Of a stretch of 64,000 nt of DNA, positions 10,555 through 22,301 are shown piece by piece. The stretch's first letter is position 1, and every line of letters begins with the position of its first letter. Below the pieces are notes generated by a model. That model saw only the letters and a list, made by a program, of their open reading frames with translations. It ran no database searches and was not told where the DNA came from. Position numbers and translations under genes: made by a program. Source of the DNA: Dillenia suffruticosa (Eukaryota; Streptophyta; Magnoliopsida; Dilleniales; Dilleniaceae); NCBI GenBank assembly GCA_033439265.1, contig JAVTVX010000035.1, positions 9,326,001 to 9,390,000 on the forward strand. Reading direction: 5' to 3'.

Positions 10555-13500
10555 ATTATAGATTCAGGAGTAACAGACCATGTGACGAGAGATCGAGAAA
10601 TATTCATGGACTTTCGTCGAGTTCCTCCTGGTACAAGATGGATATACGTAGAAAACAATACAAGAGTAAAAGTCAAAGGGATTGGCACTTGCAAACTGGA
10701 GTTACGAAGTGGCCAAACCATAATTTTACATGATGTTCTCTTTACACCGGAAATTCGACGAAATTTAGTCTCTGTTATTGTTCTTCTTAGACTAGGCTAT
10801 GACTGAACTTTACTCGTGATGGGATTTGTATTTATAATAGTGATATGTTTTATGGTTCTGGACATCTGTTAAATGGATTTCTTACTTTGGATTGTAACAG
10901 ACAAATGTTTAACTGTTATACTGATCGTTATATTTCGTTAAATATTTGTTCTTCTAGTAGTGCTAATATAGATGACAAAGTATGACATGCTAGACTTGGT
11001 CACATAGGGCAGGATAAGATAAATCGATTTCTGAAAGCAGAACTATTGGGTTCGCTTACTAAAGTTGATTTACCGAATTGTGAATATTATCTTGCCGGAA
11101 AGATGACTCGAAAACCATTTGGAAAAGCCATAAGGGCTGAACTTTCATTACAATTAGTTCACTTTGACATTTGTGGTCCAATGAATGTGAAGGCTAGGCA
11201 TAGAGCGTCATATTTAATTGCTTTTATTGATAATTTCACGAGTTTTGGTCATGTCTATTTGATTACTCACAAGTTTGAAGCACTTGAGTGCTTTCGACAT
11301 TATATGAATGAAGTGGAAAATCAAAAGGATAGAACGATTAAAGCCTTAAGGACAGATCGAGGACGTGAATATCTATCAGATCAATTCAATGATCTGTGTA
11401 ATGAAAAGGGAATAATTAGACAATTGACTATTCCCCACACGCCTCAACAGAATGGTGTTGCTGAGAGGAGGAATAGGACGTTGTTGGCAATGACGAGATC
11501 TATGATGGCGCAGACTAACTTATCAATTTCCTTTTGGGGAGATGCATTATTAACTGCGACCTATATTTTGAATAGAGTGACTTCAAAAACAGTACCCACA
11601 ACACCGTACGAACTTTGGACTGGTAGGAAATCAAGTCTGACCGGTCTTAGACCTTGGGGATCAGCAGCATATGTTCATGTCCCTTTTAATAAATTTGGAA
11701 AGTTTGGTCCCCGATGGAAGAAATGTATCTTTATTAAATATTCTGATCAGCCAAAAGGTTATGTGTTTATCGGTGAAAGAGAAGATGGTACTGTAACTGA
11801 AATTGAATCAGGGTCCCCGATGGAAGAAATGTATCTTTATTAGATATTCTGATCAGCCAAAAGGTTATGTGTTTATCGGTGAAAGAGAAGATGGTACTGT
11901 AACCGAAATTGAATCACGAAATGTGACATTTTTTAAAAATAATTTTTCTAATAAATGTGAAATAACAAAAGGAGAACCTTTGTTTGAATTAAATAATTCA
12001 AATGATGGTTCCGTGTAGGATGGATCAAGGGAACTACGAGAAGTGGAATCCCTAGATGATCCCAATGGGAGGGATTCAAATTCTAACGATCCAACCGAAT
12101 CGTCAATTCGGAAAAGTACTAGGAAAAGTGTGTCCAAATATCATTATGAAATTGAAGGGCACACTTTTATCATTTCTCCACAGGACGAGGATGAGCCGAA
12201 AAATATGAACGAGGTTTTATCTTGTCCTGCCAAGGATGAGTGGGTAAAAGCAATGGAGGAAGAAATAAAGTTGATGGATTCCAACCATGTTTGGGAACTG
12301 GTTGATCTTCCACCTGGGTGCAAACCTATTGGGAACAAATGTGCTCTCAAGGTTAAAGGTAAAGCTGATGGAACAATTGAGAGGTATAAAGCTCGGTTGG
12401 TGGCAAAAAGTTATACCCAACAAGAGGATATTGATTATGAAGAAATCTTTTCACCAGTAGTGAGATTTGCCTCTATTCGTCTATTATTGGCTATTGTAGT
12501 CAATTTAGATTTAGAATTATATTAAATGGATGTGAAAACTGCGTTTCTCAATGGATAACTTAAAAAAGAAATTTACATGGAACAGCCAATAGGTTTCATA
12601 GTTAAAGGTCAAGAAAACAAAGTTTGTAAATTGAATAGATCAATTTATGGTCTCAAACAGTTTTCAAGACAATGGTATTTGAGATTTCACATAGTCGTAA
12701 TTTATTACGACTTCTTAATGATAGACGAAAACCATTGTGTTTACGTGAAAAAGTCCATTGATGAGTTTGTAATTCTAAATCTGTATGTCGATGACATATT
12801 ATTAGCCAGAAATGATATGGAGTATGTCCTGAATATCAAGTGTTGGTTATCATCAAATTTTGAAATGAAAGATATAGGTGAAGCAGAGTACATATTGGGT
12901 GTTAAGATCCACAGAGATCATTCCAAGAGATTGTTAGCCTTATCTAAAAAATTTTACATTAAAAAGGTTTTGGAACGATTTAGAATAGATAGTTATAAAG
13001 CTATTGATACTTCTGTGGCTAAAGGCGAAAGTTTAAGTTTAGCAATGTGCCCAAAGACCGTTGAAGAAAAACATGAGACGTTAAAAGTACCGTATTCCAG
13101 CACTGTTGGGACTCTAATGTATGCTATGATGTGTACTCGCCCTGACATCTGCTATGCTGTGGGTTTGATCAGTAAGTATCAATCCAATTCAGGTAAAGAT
13201 CACTGGGCAGCTGTGAAGAGGATTGTAAAATCCCTGAAAGGAACTGCGAATTATTCCTTTTATTATCAAGGAAATTATTGAGCGGATACATAGATGCTGA
13301 TTGAGGTGGTGACTTAGATGAACGTGAATTCACCTCAGGTTATGTTTTCTTGCTAAATAAAGGCGCCATTTCTTGGAGAAGCAAGAAACAAACATGTGTA
13401 TCACTGTCCACGATAAAAGCAGAGTTTGTAGCTTGTACTTCAGCAGTTCAAGAGTGTGTTTGGTTAAAACGGTTTTTACAATATTTGGGGATCGTAAGCA

Positions 13501-13751
13501 ACAAAGTAGGAGCTGTGACAATTTATAGTGATAGTTAATCAGTTATCACTTACATGAAAGATCCCAAATATCATGGGAAAACCAAACACATTGATACGAA
13601 ATTCAACTTTATTCGAAACATTGTTGAAAAGAGTGAGTTGACATTGAAATATTTATCTACGTATTTAATGGTGGCTGATCCATTCACGAAACCAATACCT
13701 AGAAATGTATTTCTGAAACATGTAAAATCTCTAGGATTGCATAGAGTGTAA
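10555..13751 (+). pseudogene. Copia-1 pol: protease, integrase, reverse transcriptase, RNase H
   Basis: Broken Copia polyprotein. The aspartic protease is at 10561-10806, with DSGVTDHVT for the usual DSGAT. The pre-integrase HARLGHIG lies near 10988. The integrase (11046-11810) keeps its three acidic landmarks in HFDICGPM, LRTDRGREY and NGVAERRNR. The reverse transcriptase N-terminal part is at 12043-12525 (ERYKARLVAKSYTQQ) and continues at 12577-13281 with SIYGLKQFSRQWY and YVDDILLA. RNase H follows at about 13282-13751 (ISWRSKKQTCVSLSTIKAE). Breaks include TGA at 10804, a 106-bp duplication at 11706-11916, TAA at 12523, TAA at 12556-12558, TGA at 13279 and TAA at 13536. Confidence 0.88.
11706..11916 (+). 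repeat. 106-bp tandem duplication in Copia-1 integrase tail
   Basis: A segment starting GGTCCCCGATGGAAGAAATG occurs at 11706 and again at 11812. The copies are nearly identical (AAATA versus AGATA near the start, AACTG versus AACCG near the end). The 106-bp period is not a multiple of three, so it shifts frame and stops the integrase ORF at 11843. The two copies differ far less than the two LTRs, which suggests the duplication happened after insertion. Confidence 0.9.
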
Positions 13752-14816
13752 TTATATGTATATGCAATGAACATGATGTAATACTCATTATTATATAACA
13801 TTTGAATTTGTTTGCATTTGCGAGTTCTTATGTCTTGATTAAAAAGTATGTCTGATAAGTTTGGAAGATCGGCTCTCTCACACGAGCAATCGCCTTTAAT
13901 ATCTGTGTGATATGTAGAGATGAGACAATATTAATTTTGAATAATTAACATAAATTAGCCACCTTAGTACAGAACTAAGATGACATTATCCTTGATATTT
14001 ATTTATTTGATAATCGAAATGGATTTCCCACAATCCATTACACTTGTCTAGAAGGCAGGTGTGGTTCTCTCTTGGAAAAGTGATTTTTTGGAGGATTTAT
14101 AAGAAGAGAGAATCAAGTCAGTATCGTGATATAGTTGGACTAAAACATGTACGATATATTATAATTTTGAAATAGACATACGCTTCTAAATAAATAGAAA
14201 ATGTATCGTAGCACGTGTGCTTTTAGTGACCCTATGGGTAATGAGTTAATAAATCTCTCTATCTGATTGTGTGAGATCCAGAAGTTTGTAATTAACCTCA
14301 TTTAATACTCTTAAGACTTTCGCCTATTTTTTAAAATTTTATTTTAGTGTTGCTATTTTAGCATGTAACCAATAGATCATGATTGATTCGGTTTTGCGGT
14401 GCATGACTAGGAAAGCAGCTAAAATGAATCGGAAAGATAGTAGTACGAAAGGAAGACTGTTTTAAAGTTTGTACGTAATTTTTGTATTCACAAACTGGCT
14501 AGTTATGTTTTTTAACTTGATATTCTGAAATATAATTGTGAATGCATAGTTGAGATGAGTCAAGTATACTCTTATTCATTAATAGAGGGATAAGAGGTAC
14601 GGTGACTCTGTATATAGTAAAAGAGGTTTGGGGTATAGCGAGACTTGATGTTCTCATTGTATTAGATCTTGCGCTGCTATATATTCTTAACCGGTGTATA
14701 GCTATGAGCTCTCGATGTACTCATTGGTCACACGATCCATTTGTCTGTATGAAATCGATAATATATGGAAGTGATTGAGCAAAATATAGGTCTAACTCTC
14801 ATGTACGAATGAGAGA
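13752..14816 (+). other. Copia-1 3' non-coding spacer
   Basis: About 1.07 kb lies between the end of RNase H and the 3' LTR with no recognisable coding capacity. A purine tract directly before the LTR is weak (GAATGAGAGA). Nothing env-like was seen. Confidence 0.6.
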
Positions 14817-15189
14817 TGTAAGTTATTGGTACTAGGTTGGGTCACCCATGTGGGTTTGACCCAAACCCGTTTCCTTAAGCCCATTTGAATTTCAAAAGGA
14901 GGGAAGGCAGGGAGTAGTTTTTTAAGAGAAAAACAAACTCCTAACTCCCTTAACCATCCATGATGCTTGAAGGTTGGGAGAGAATATGCACATTTGTGAG
15001 GAAGAAGATAGATCTACACCACATACAATTTACATATTTTGAAATAGACTCTTGGATTGTGAACAAGAAAGAGATTGATCCATTGGTAATATTTTTCGGA
15101 TCCGTATATCGAAAATGTTAGTGATCCGACCCTAAATCTTAGGATATTAAATATTTATTTCGCTGTAATTGTATCAGAGAATGCTTTTA
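14817..15189 (+). repeat. Copia-1 3' LTR
   Basis: A 373-bp repeat matching 8039-8408 with scattered substitutions and small indels. It begins TGTAAGTTATTGG and ends GCTTTTA, so the terminal CA has changed to TA. It is followed by TACCC, the diverged target duplicate. Confidence 0.9.
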
Positions 15190-15892
15190 TACCCCTTAGA
15201 GCATTGGCTATGTTGGTATCAATCTTTATGAGTTTGCCAATTGTTTTGCCGATTTCAAAAGAGGATGTCCTCGTCGAAAAAATCAATTGAGATTTGTGGG
15301 GTCTTACCCACACCTCTGTTTTCTTTATTCTTGTAGTTTTAGGAGAAAATCAGGGCTTCCATTTTTGAACAGTGGGATAGTGGTCATGGATGAACCAAGG
15401 GCCACCCGTTAGTGCATGAGTGTAGTCTTGTCTTGAAGCAAATTTGGCAAAGAAGTAGCCCTCGCCTAGATCCAAAAGTTAAAAAATTCCCACCAGTTTC
15501 CACATGGAGACTTTGGCGAGCATCAAGTGATAGCCAATGCCTTTGCCCAATAGTTCGATGACGGGGATTTTTTCCATGGCCTCCAGAGCTCTTTTAAAGT
15601 GTCGTCTGATATTTGGATAGCCGGCATTCTCTTGCTCAAATCACCGAATTCCATGAGTTCTTTTTCTAGCATTTCTGGTTCAGAATCAGATTCTACCCAT
15701 ATTCCTTATTTAAGGTTCCTATGGCAGTTGAGTTGCTGAGTAACATGTCTTTAAAGGAAGCTTTTGGGATCTCAGTGGGAGAGGTATAAGTGGCTTTTCC
15801 TTTTTTATTGCCTCTCTACAGGTGATCGTCTTCTTCCTGAGAAGGTTCAATGTTTGCATGAGCTTCCACAATCAGCTGGCCCCCATTTTGCC

Positions 15893-15934
<42 letters not shown>

Positions 15935-16013
15935 GTGCAGGATTTGCAATTCCCAAATTTGTCCTACTTGCTCTAATTGCTAGCTCCTTGGGGGAAAACC
16001 CTACAATTTTCAA
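15190..16013 (-). mobile_element. LINE-C 5' segment (ORF1 N-terminal half)
   Basis: The rest of the interrupted LINE-C ORF1 on the minus strand. Reading from 16013, the frame opens with MKIVGFSPKELAIRA and passes through a GA microsatellite that encodes repeated Arg-Glu. It then hits an in-frame TAG and continues to the SFKDMLL block at about 15744-15764. The DUF4283 part at 15480-15370 shows GGPWFIHDHYPTVQKWKP. The 5' end of the element lies at or above 16013 and could not be fixed. The order of blocks is the same as in LINE-B and the LINE at 54.4-56.1 kb. Confidence 0.7.
15893..15930. repeat. (CT)n microsatellite inside LINE-C ORF1
   Basis: An uninterrupted CT run of about 38 bp. On the minus strand it lies in the ORF1 frame and would encode an Arg-Glu dipeptide run. 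Confidence 0.9.
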
Positions 16014-16450
16014 GTTTTAAGCTTTTGAAATAATCTCTTTAATTGATCTTTATTTTAGTTTTAAGTTGAAAAATCATTAATCCAAAATAATCTTCACCAT
16101 TGGAAAGAGCTAATGCAAGCTGGTTTGTCTCACAAGGAAGAGATGCAACAGCTACAGGATGGTCCTTCAACCTGTAAAAGAATTTCTCGAGCTTCTTATA
16201 ATTGAAGTCAAGCAGGTAAGTCTGACTACCATGTCATGTTTCAAGCATTTACCTCTGCAGAAATGGAACATAAGCTGTTAGGTTAATCTTGCATTGTGCC
16301 TAAAGTGTCTCAGAAACAAGAACCCATATACTTCCATCATTCAAACTTAGTATACATTGACTTGCTTTTGCAAGAATAGGTTGCTTCTATGATTTTGCAA
16401 TTTGATCATCGGAGGATCCATTTGAGACCAGAGAACCATTTAACAACAAA
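16014..16450 (-). pseudogene. Unassigned coding-like fragment with internal stops
   Basis: I do not recognise this sequence. On the minus strand one frame carries protein-like sequence over more than 300 bp, interrupted by four stops. Blocks in order are VSNGSSDDQIAKS, ILAKASQCILSLNDGSIWVL, INLTAYVPFLQR, and then FNYKKLEKFFYRLKDHP with LPCETNQLALAL at about 16220-16085. The mixed polar/hydrophobic pattern and continuous frame look like a decayed exon of a host gene, not random sequence or LINE sequence. Similarity search of these blocks would settle it. Only the frame and blocks are seen; the origin is inference. Confidence 0.4.
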
Positions 16451-16707
16451 AATAGTCAAAAACTGCTCGCCTAAATCAAAATCTAAGCCATTCAAAATAC
16501 ATGTGTAAGGCAATCCAACTTGGAGACTTCATATATGGATATTTGTAATTCGCGGACAGCAAGTAATTGAGTTTGATCTTTGTGAAACTCAATGTACTTT
16601 ATAGGATTTCAAATCTCTCTATCTTCATATATGGATATTCGTAATTCGTAATTCGAGGACAGTCGGGATAGTGTCTCGGGTAGACCAAAAAAGATTTTTT
16701 AGGATTT

Positions 16708-16747
<40 letters not shown>

Positions 16748-16887
16748 TGCACAAAGAACATATAGTAATCCTCAGGACCGAAAAGGTCTCAATTTCATGG
16801 GAAGATATATGTACTTGGGTATGCAAATTAATAGAGAGGTGATATTTAGTATTAGGTAAAATGTTAAAAGAGAAAAGTATAGAAAAA
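16451..16887. other. Spacer with a short duplication and (CT)n run
   Basis: There is no gene here. A block around CATATATGGATATTYGTAATTCG occurs near 16530 and 16625, and AGGATTTCAAATCTCTC occurs near 16602 and 16700. An uninterrupted CT run occupies about 16712-16742. The right edge abuts Copia-2. Confidence 0.6.
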
Positions 16888-17188
16888 TGTTATAAATAAA
16901 ATGTATTTATTGTGGATATCTATTCATATGAATGACTTTTCAAATTGATGAACAAATTCAAGAATGACTATTGGTTTTTGAGTTACTCTTTAATGATATG
17001 ACAACTTTTGGTTTTTAAGTATACTTGTGATCATTAAGTTTTGGGTAACCATATTAATAGAAGTGTCTTTTCATTGTATCTCAAAATGCCTATAAATAGG
17101 CATCATTGTAATCTTATGTGATATACAAAAATGAAGAAATAAGATTATTTTTCTCTCATTCTCTCTAAAGTCTTTCTATTTTATAATA
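16888..17188 (+). repeat. Copia-2 5' LTR
   Basis: A 301-bp repeat starting TGTTATAAATAAAATG and ending TTATAATA. It is followed at once by CGTTATCAGCAC, the junction often seen after the LTR in plant Copia elements and the likely primer-binding region. CCTATAAATAGG near 17090 looks like a TATA box. Confidence 0.9.
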
Positions 17189-17779
17189 CGTTATCAGCAC
17201 AAATATTATTCAAGATCAACATCAAGGCCATCTTCAATAATCACAACTTGTAAGTAAACTTTATATACATTTATCCAATCAATTAGCATGGGATACATTT
17301 TTCTGAGTAGTTCTTTGTTCACATACTTCAAATTTTTGATGTATTTGTGCAACTTAGCTTTGCTATTCAAAATTGGAGTAGAATCATGTATACTTTCCCC
17401 CAAGTTTCAATTATTATTTTTTATTGTCTTATGATGTACATCTACATGTTAGTAAGACCTTGTCTTTTTCCATCCATACTTAAAATAGGACAACAGCATT
17501 GAGTCAACAAAATGCTCTCAAGATTTGGTGCTCGACTATTTCTTTTTGACTACTTTTGTTTCTTTCTACTTATACACTTGCCAATTGAATTGGTTAAGAT
17601 AAAAAATTAATTGGACTTCCACATATTTGTCCATTATCTCGGGTATCATTTTCTTAAGGAATTTCTTACCATACTTCATGCCTAATCATTTCTTAGCATA
17701 TTGTCATCAATAATATCTTTTGGTAACATTTGTATAGATTATTTTTTAATTTATTTTTATGCTTATGTGCTAGTATTTT
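17189..17779 (+). other. Copia-2 untranslated leader
   Basis: AT-rich leader between the primer-binding region and gag. No supported coding sequence was seen in either direction. Confidence 0.6.
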
Positions 17780-18793
17780 ATGGCAAATCTCACCAAATTT
17801 GAGTTTGTGGCTCTCGACATTTCGGGAAAAAATTACTTGTCATGGATCCTTGATGCTAAAATCCATTTGAATGCAAATGGACTCGGAGAAACAATTAAAG
17901 AAAATAGTAAAGAGACTTTACAAAATAAAGCCAAGGCAATGATTTTTCTCCGTCACCACCTCCACGAAGATTTGAAAATCAAGTATTTGACTGTGAAAGA
18001 TCCACTTGAATTGTGAAAAAGTTTGGAGGAAAGGTTTAACCACAAAAAAACGGTAATACTTCCTAAATTTCGTTATGATTGGATTCATTTACGATTCCAA
18101 GATTTTAAATTTGTGAGTGAATATAATTCGGCCGTTTTTAAAATCAGTTCTCAATTAAAGTTATGTGGAGAGAATATTACCGATTATGATATGTTAGAAA
18201 AAACACTCTCCACTTTTCATGCCTCGAATATGCTCTTGCAGCAGCAATATCGAGAGAAAGGCTTCAAAAAAATTTCTGAACTAATTTCTTGTTTACTTGT
18301 GGCTGAACAAAATAACGAGTTATTAATAAAAAATCATGAATCTCGTCCAACTGGCTCTAGTCCATTCCCTGAAGTGAATGCGACAACTCACAACAATTCT
18401 GGACATGGACGAGGACGTAAAAATGGTCGTAGTCGAGGACGAGGCCGTGGTCGTGGTCGTGTCCGTGGCTGGAACGTTTACCGTAATGATCATACAAACT
18501 ATCAGAAGTGGAAAAGTAATGAGAAAAATCAAGAAAAAGGTGGATCTAGTCAGAATGCTGAGAATAAATGCTACCGATGTGGGGTGATTGGACATTGGTC
18601 GCATACTTGTCGTATGCCAAAGCATCTTGTCGAGCTTTATCAAGCCTCGTTGAAGGAAAATGATAAGAATGTGGAGGCAAATGCCTTATATCAAAATAAT
18701 GACCCTACTAATATCTTTGAAGGTCTTGAAACGTTGCCCCAATTAGAAGTTGGTGATTTTCTTGAGAATGTTGAATATGGTGTTTTTAATTAA
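17780..18793 (+). pseudogene. Copia-2 gag (UBN2-type with CCHC zinc knuckle)
   Basis: Gag with a single internal TGA at 18014-18016, after which the same frame continues to 18793. The N-terminus MANLTKFEFVALDISGKNY and the phrase YLSWILDAKIHL are typical of one large plant Copia family. Central blocks are typical of UBN2 domains. A Gly-Arg-rich stretch (about 18405-18470) precedes an intact zinc knuckle, CYRCGVIGHWSHTC (about 18570-18611). Apart from the single stop it is well preserved, consistent with a recent insertion. Confidence 0.85.
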
Positions 18794-18835
18794 TGTAATT
18801 GTTCTTATTTCTCAATATTTATAAATTCAAATTTA

Positions 18836-21800
18836 TTGTTATTTATTTATTATTATTATTTTTTAAGACCTATGGATATTATTGGATCAAAGATCAAAGA
18901 TGAGGATCTCTGTCTTGTAGACAGTGCAACTACACACACAATTTTCAAAAGTAAAAGATATTTCTCTCATCTTATCATGCAAAAACAAAATGTGAATACT
19001 ATATCTGGTAGTGTAACCTTAATCGAAGGCTCCGGAAGAGCAAATATTGTACTACCAGAAGGGATAAATTTCCTTATCAGTAATGCATTATTTTCACCCA
19101 AGTCCCATCGAAATTTATTAAGTTTCAAAAATATTCGCCTCAATAGCTATCATATAAAAACAACCAATATGGGAAATAATGAGTATTTGTGCATTACTAA
19201 TGTTAAAATGGGACATAAACATATTTTGGAAAGACTATCTGTCTTCTCTTCAGATTTTTATTATACATACATTAAACCAATTGAAATAAATGCCATAGTA
19301 AACCAGAAATTTATTAGTCAAAATGAATTCCTTTTATGGCATAATAGATTGGGTCATCCTGGATCTGTAATGATGCGACGAATTGTGGAACATTCTTCCG
19401 GACAACCATTGAAGAACCTGAAGATTCTTCAATCGAATGAATTCTCATGTGTTGCATGTTATCAAGGCAAATTAATAGTAAAGCCATCACCAAATAAAAT
19501 TGAGTTTGAATGTCCTACATTTTTAAATCGAATTCAAGGTGATATATGTGGGCCGATTCACCCACCATGTGGACCATTTAGATATTTTATGGTTTTAATA
19601 GATGCATCTACAAGATGGTCACATGTGTGCTTATTATCAACTCGGAACCTGGCGTTTTCGAGATTACTTGCTCAGATAATTCGATTACGAGCACAATTTC
19701 CTGATTATCTCATCAAAACAATCCGCCTTGATAACGTTGGAGAATTTACGTCTCAAGCATTTAATGACTATTGCATGTCCATTGGTATAAAGGTTGAACA
19801 TCCTGTAGCTTATATTCATACCCAAAATGGCCTAGCCGAATCATTTATTAAACGTCTTCAATTAATAGCGAGACCATTACTTTTGAAATCCAAGCTTCCC
19901 GTTCACACTTGGGGACACGCAATTTTACATGCAGCAACACTAGTTCGCATTCGACCCACTAGTTCTCAAATTTCACCTTTTCAATTGGTCTCTGGAAGAG
20001 AACCTAATATCTCTCATTTACGAACTTTTGGATGCGCAGTTTATGTCCCTATTGCTCCTCCTCATAGAACAAAAATGGGGTCTCAAAGGAAATTATGTAT
20101 TTATATTGGTTATGATTCTCCTTCCATTATCAAATATCTTGAACCCATGACAGGAGATGTTTTTACTGCAAGATTTCTTGATTGTCGGTTTGATGAGACA
20201 GTTTTTCCAACCGTAGGGGGTGATAATACTAGGAAGGGAAAGGCGGAAAAAGAGATTACCTGGAGTAATCCATCATTATGTCATTTTGATCATCGCACAA
20301 AACAGTGTGATCTAGAAGTTCAACGGATCATTCATTTACAACAGATTGCAAATCAATTACCAGATAATTTCTCTGATCCAAAACGAGTAACGAAATCACA
20401 TGTTCCAGCAGAAAATGCTCCTATTAGAATTGATGTCTCTAAAGGACCCCTCCCAATAAATGAACCTAAACCCTACCTGAAGCTTGGAAGACCAATGGGT
20501 TCTAAGAATAAAAACCCTCGAAAGAAAAGAGGAATAAATGAACAACTTGATCGTATAGAAAAAGGAAAGGATTCGATCCAAGAAGAAAAACTTCCAGAAG
20601 AAGTTGAAATAGATAATCAAGAAATATCGATAAATTACGTTTCTACAATGAAGACATGGGATCGAACAAATACAAATATTGATGATATATTTGCATACAA
20701 TGTGGCAATTGATATTTTGAGTGAAAATGAGGACTTTGAACCCACAAATTTAAAGAAATGTCAATTAAGAGAGGATTGGCCAAAATGGAAGGAAGAAATT
20801 TAGACAGAACTGACATCTCTCTCAAAACGTGAGGTTTTTGGGCCCATTGTCAAAACACCTTAAGGTATTAAACCAATAGGATATAAATGGGTATTCGTGC
20901 GAAAAAGAAATGAGAAAAATGAGATTGTGAGATACAAAACTCGACTAGTTGCACAAGGCTTTTCTCAAAAACCTGGAATTGACTATGAAGAGACATATTC
21001 TCCTGTAATGGATGCTATTACTTTTCGTTATCTTATTGGTTTAGTAGCACAGAAAAGACTTCATATACAGATGATGGATGTCGTTACAGCATATTTATAT
21101 GGTATACTAGATAATGACATATACATGAAAGTTCCAGAAGGACTAAAGATGCCAGACTCATGCAATTCTCGAGAATTACTTTTTATTAAATTACAAAGAT
21201 CTTTGTATGGTTTAAAACAATCTGGGCGAATGCGGTACAATCGTCTTAGTGAATATTTGTTGAAAAAGGGTTATACAAATAATCATATTTGCCCATGTGT
21301 TTTTATAAAGAAATCCGGACATGGTTTTGTAATAATCGCTATTTATGTTGATGACTTAAATATTATTGGCACTCCTGAAGAAATCTGTAATGCAATAAAG
21401 TATTTAAAGAAAGAGTTCGAAATGACAATGAGAAGATTCTTGGTCTTGAAGTGTCATACTTAAGTGCAATTGGTGCTTTAATATACCTTGCTAATAATAC
21501 AAGACCTGATATTGTTTTTACTGTAAATTTATTAGCAAGATACAGTTCTGCTCCAACCAGAAGACATTGGAATGGAATTAAACATCTTCTTCGATATCTC
21601 CGTGGAACCATTGATATGGGTCTATTTTACTCTTATGAACCAAATGCACAATTGATTGGGTATGCTGATGCAGGATATTTATCAGATCCACACAAAGTTA
21701 GGTCACAAACGGGTTATGTATTTATATATGGTGGCACAACAATATCTTGGAAATCTATGAAGCAAACAATAACTGCTATCTCATCAAATCATGCTGAAAT

Positions 21801-22152
21801 AATTGCATTTCATGAGGCAAGTCGTGAATGTGCATGGCTCAAATCAATGACTAATCATATTTAAGAGTCATGCGGTTTGTTAATAAACAAGAAGATTCCA
21901 ACGATGCTCTATGAAGATAATGCAGCTTGCATAGCTCAGTTAACAGGTAGATATATCAAAGGTGATAGGACGAAACACATCTCTCCAAAATTATTTTTCA
22001 CACATGATTTACTACAAAGTGGAGATATTGACATACAAAAAATTCAATTAAGCGAGAATCCTGTAGATTTATTCACAAAAGTATTACACACTACAGCATT
22101 TGAGAAGTTAATGCATAAGATTGGAATGCGACTTTATAGAGATATTAAGTAA
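18836..22152 (+). pseudogene. Copia-2 pol: protease, integrase, reverse transcriptase, RNase H
   Basis: The open part (18836-20803, 655 codons) holds a protease with LVDSATTHTIF, a pre-integrase WHNRLGHPG with CVACYQGK, and an integrase with acidic landmarks in GDICGP, IRLDNVGEF and NGLAESFIKR. Reverse transcriptase follows after stops at 20801 and near 20861, with WVFVRKRNEKNEIVRYKTR, SLYGLKQSGR and IYVDDLNII. At about 21430-21455 the frame jumps from EFEMTM to ILGLEVSYLSAIGA, skipping the connection region that normally joins them. RNase H follows (SQTGYVFIYGGTTISWKS), with a stop at about 21862, and ends at 22152. Confidence 0.88.
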
Positions 22153-22301
22153 TCTCTTTAACAGGGGGAGTATTGTCTCGAAATATATGTATAAAGAAGG
22201 ATGTACTCTTTTTCCTTCATTAGGGCTTTTGTCCCACTGGGCTTTTTCCTGTAAGGTTTTAACGGGGCATATTCTTTATACGATAGACATCCAAAAAGGA
22301 G

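Larger units (their letters stand above)
8039..15189 (+). mobile_element. Copia-1, complete but inactive Ty1/copia LTR retrotransposon
   Basis: A 7.15-kb LTR element inserted in LINE-C ORF1. The LTRs are 8039-8408 and 14817-15189. The primer-binding site follows the 5' LTR directly. Gag and the pol order protease-integrase-reverse transcriptase-RNase H identify Copia. Flanks TGCCC (8034-8038) and TACCC (15190-15194) fit a 5-bp target duplication with one change, and the LINE sequence rejoins cleanly across it. By eye the LTRs differ at about 40 of 370 positions, roughly 10-11 percent, so this is an old insertion. Stops and a duplication break pol. Confidence 0.92.
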
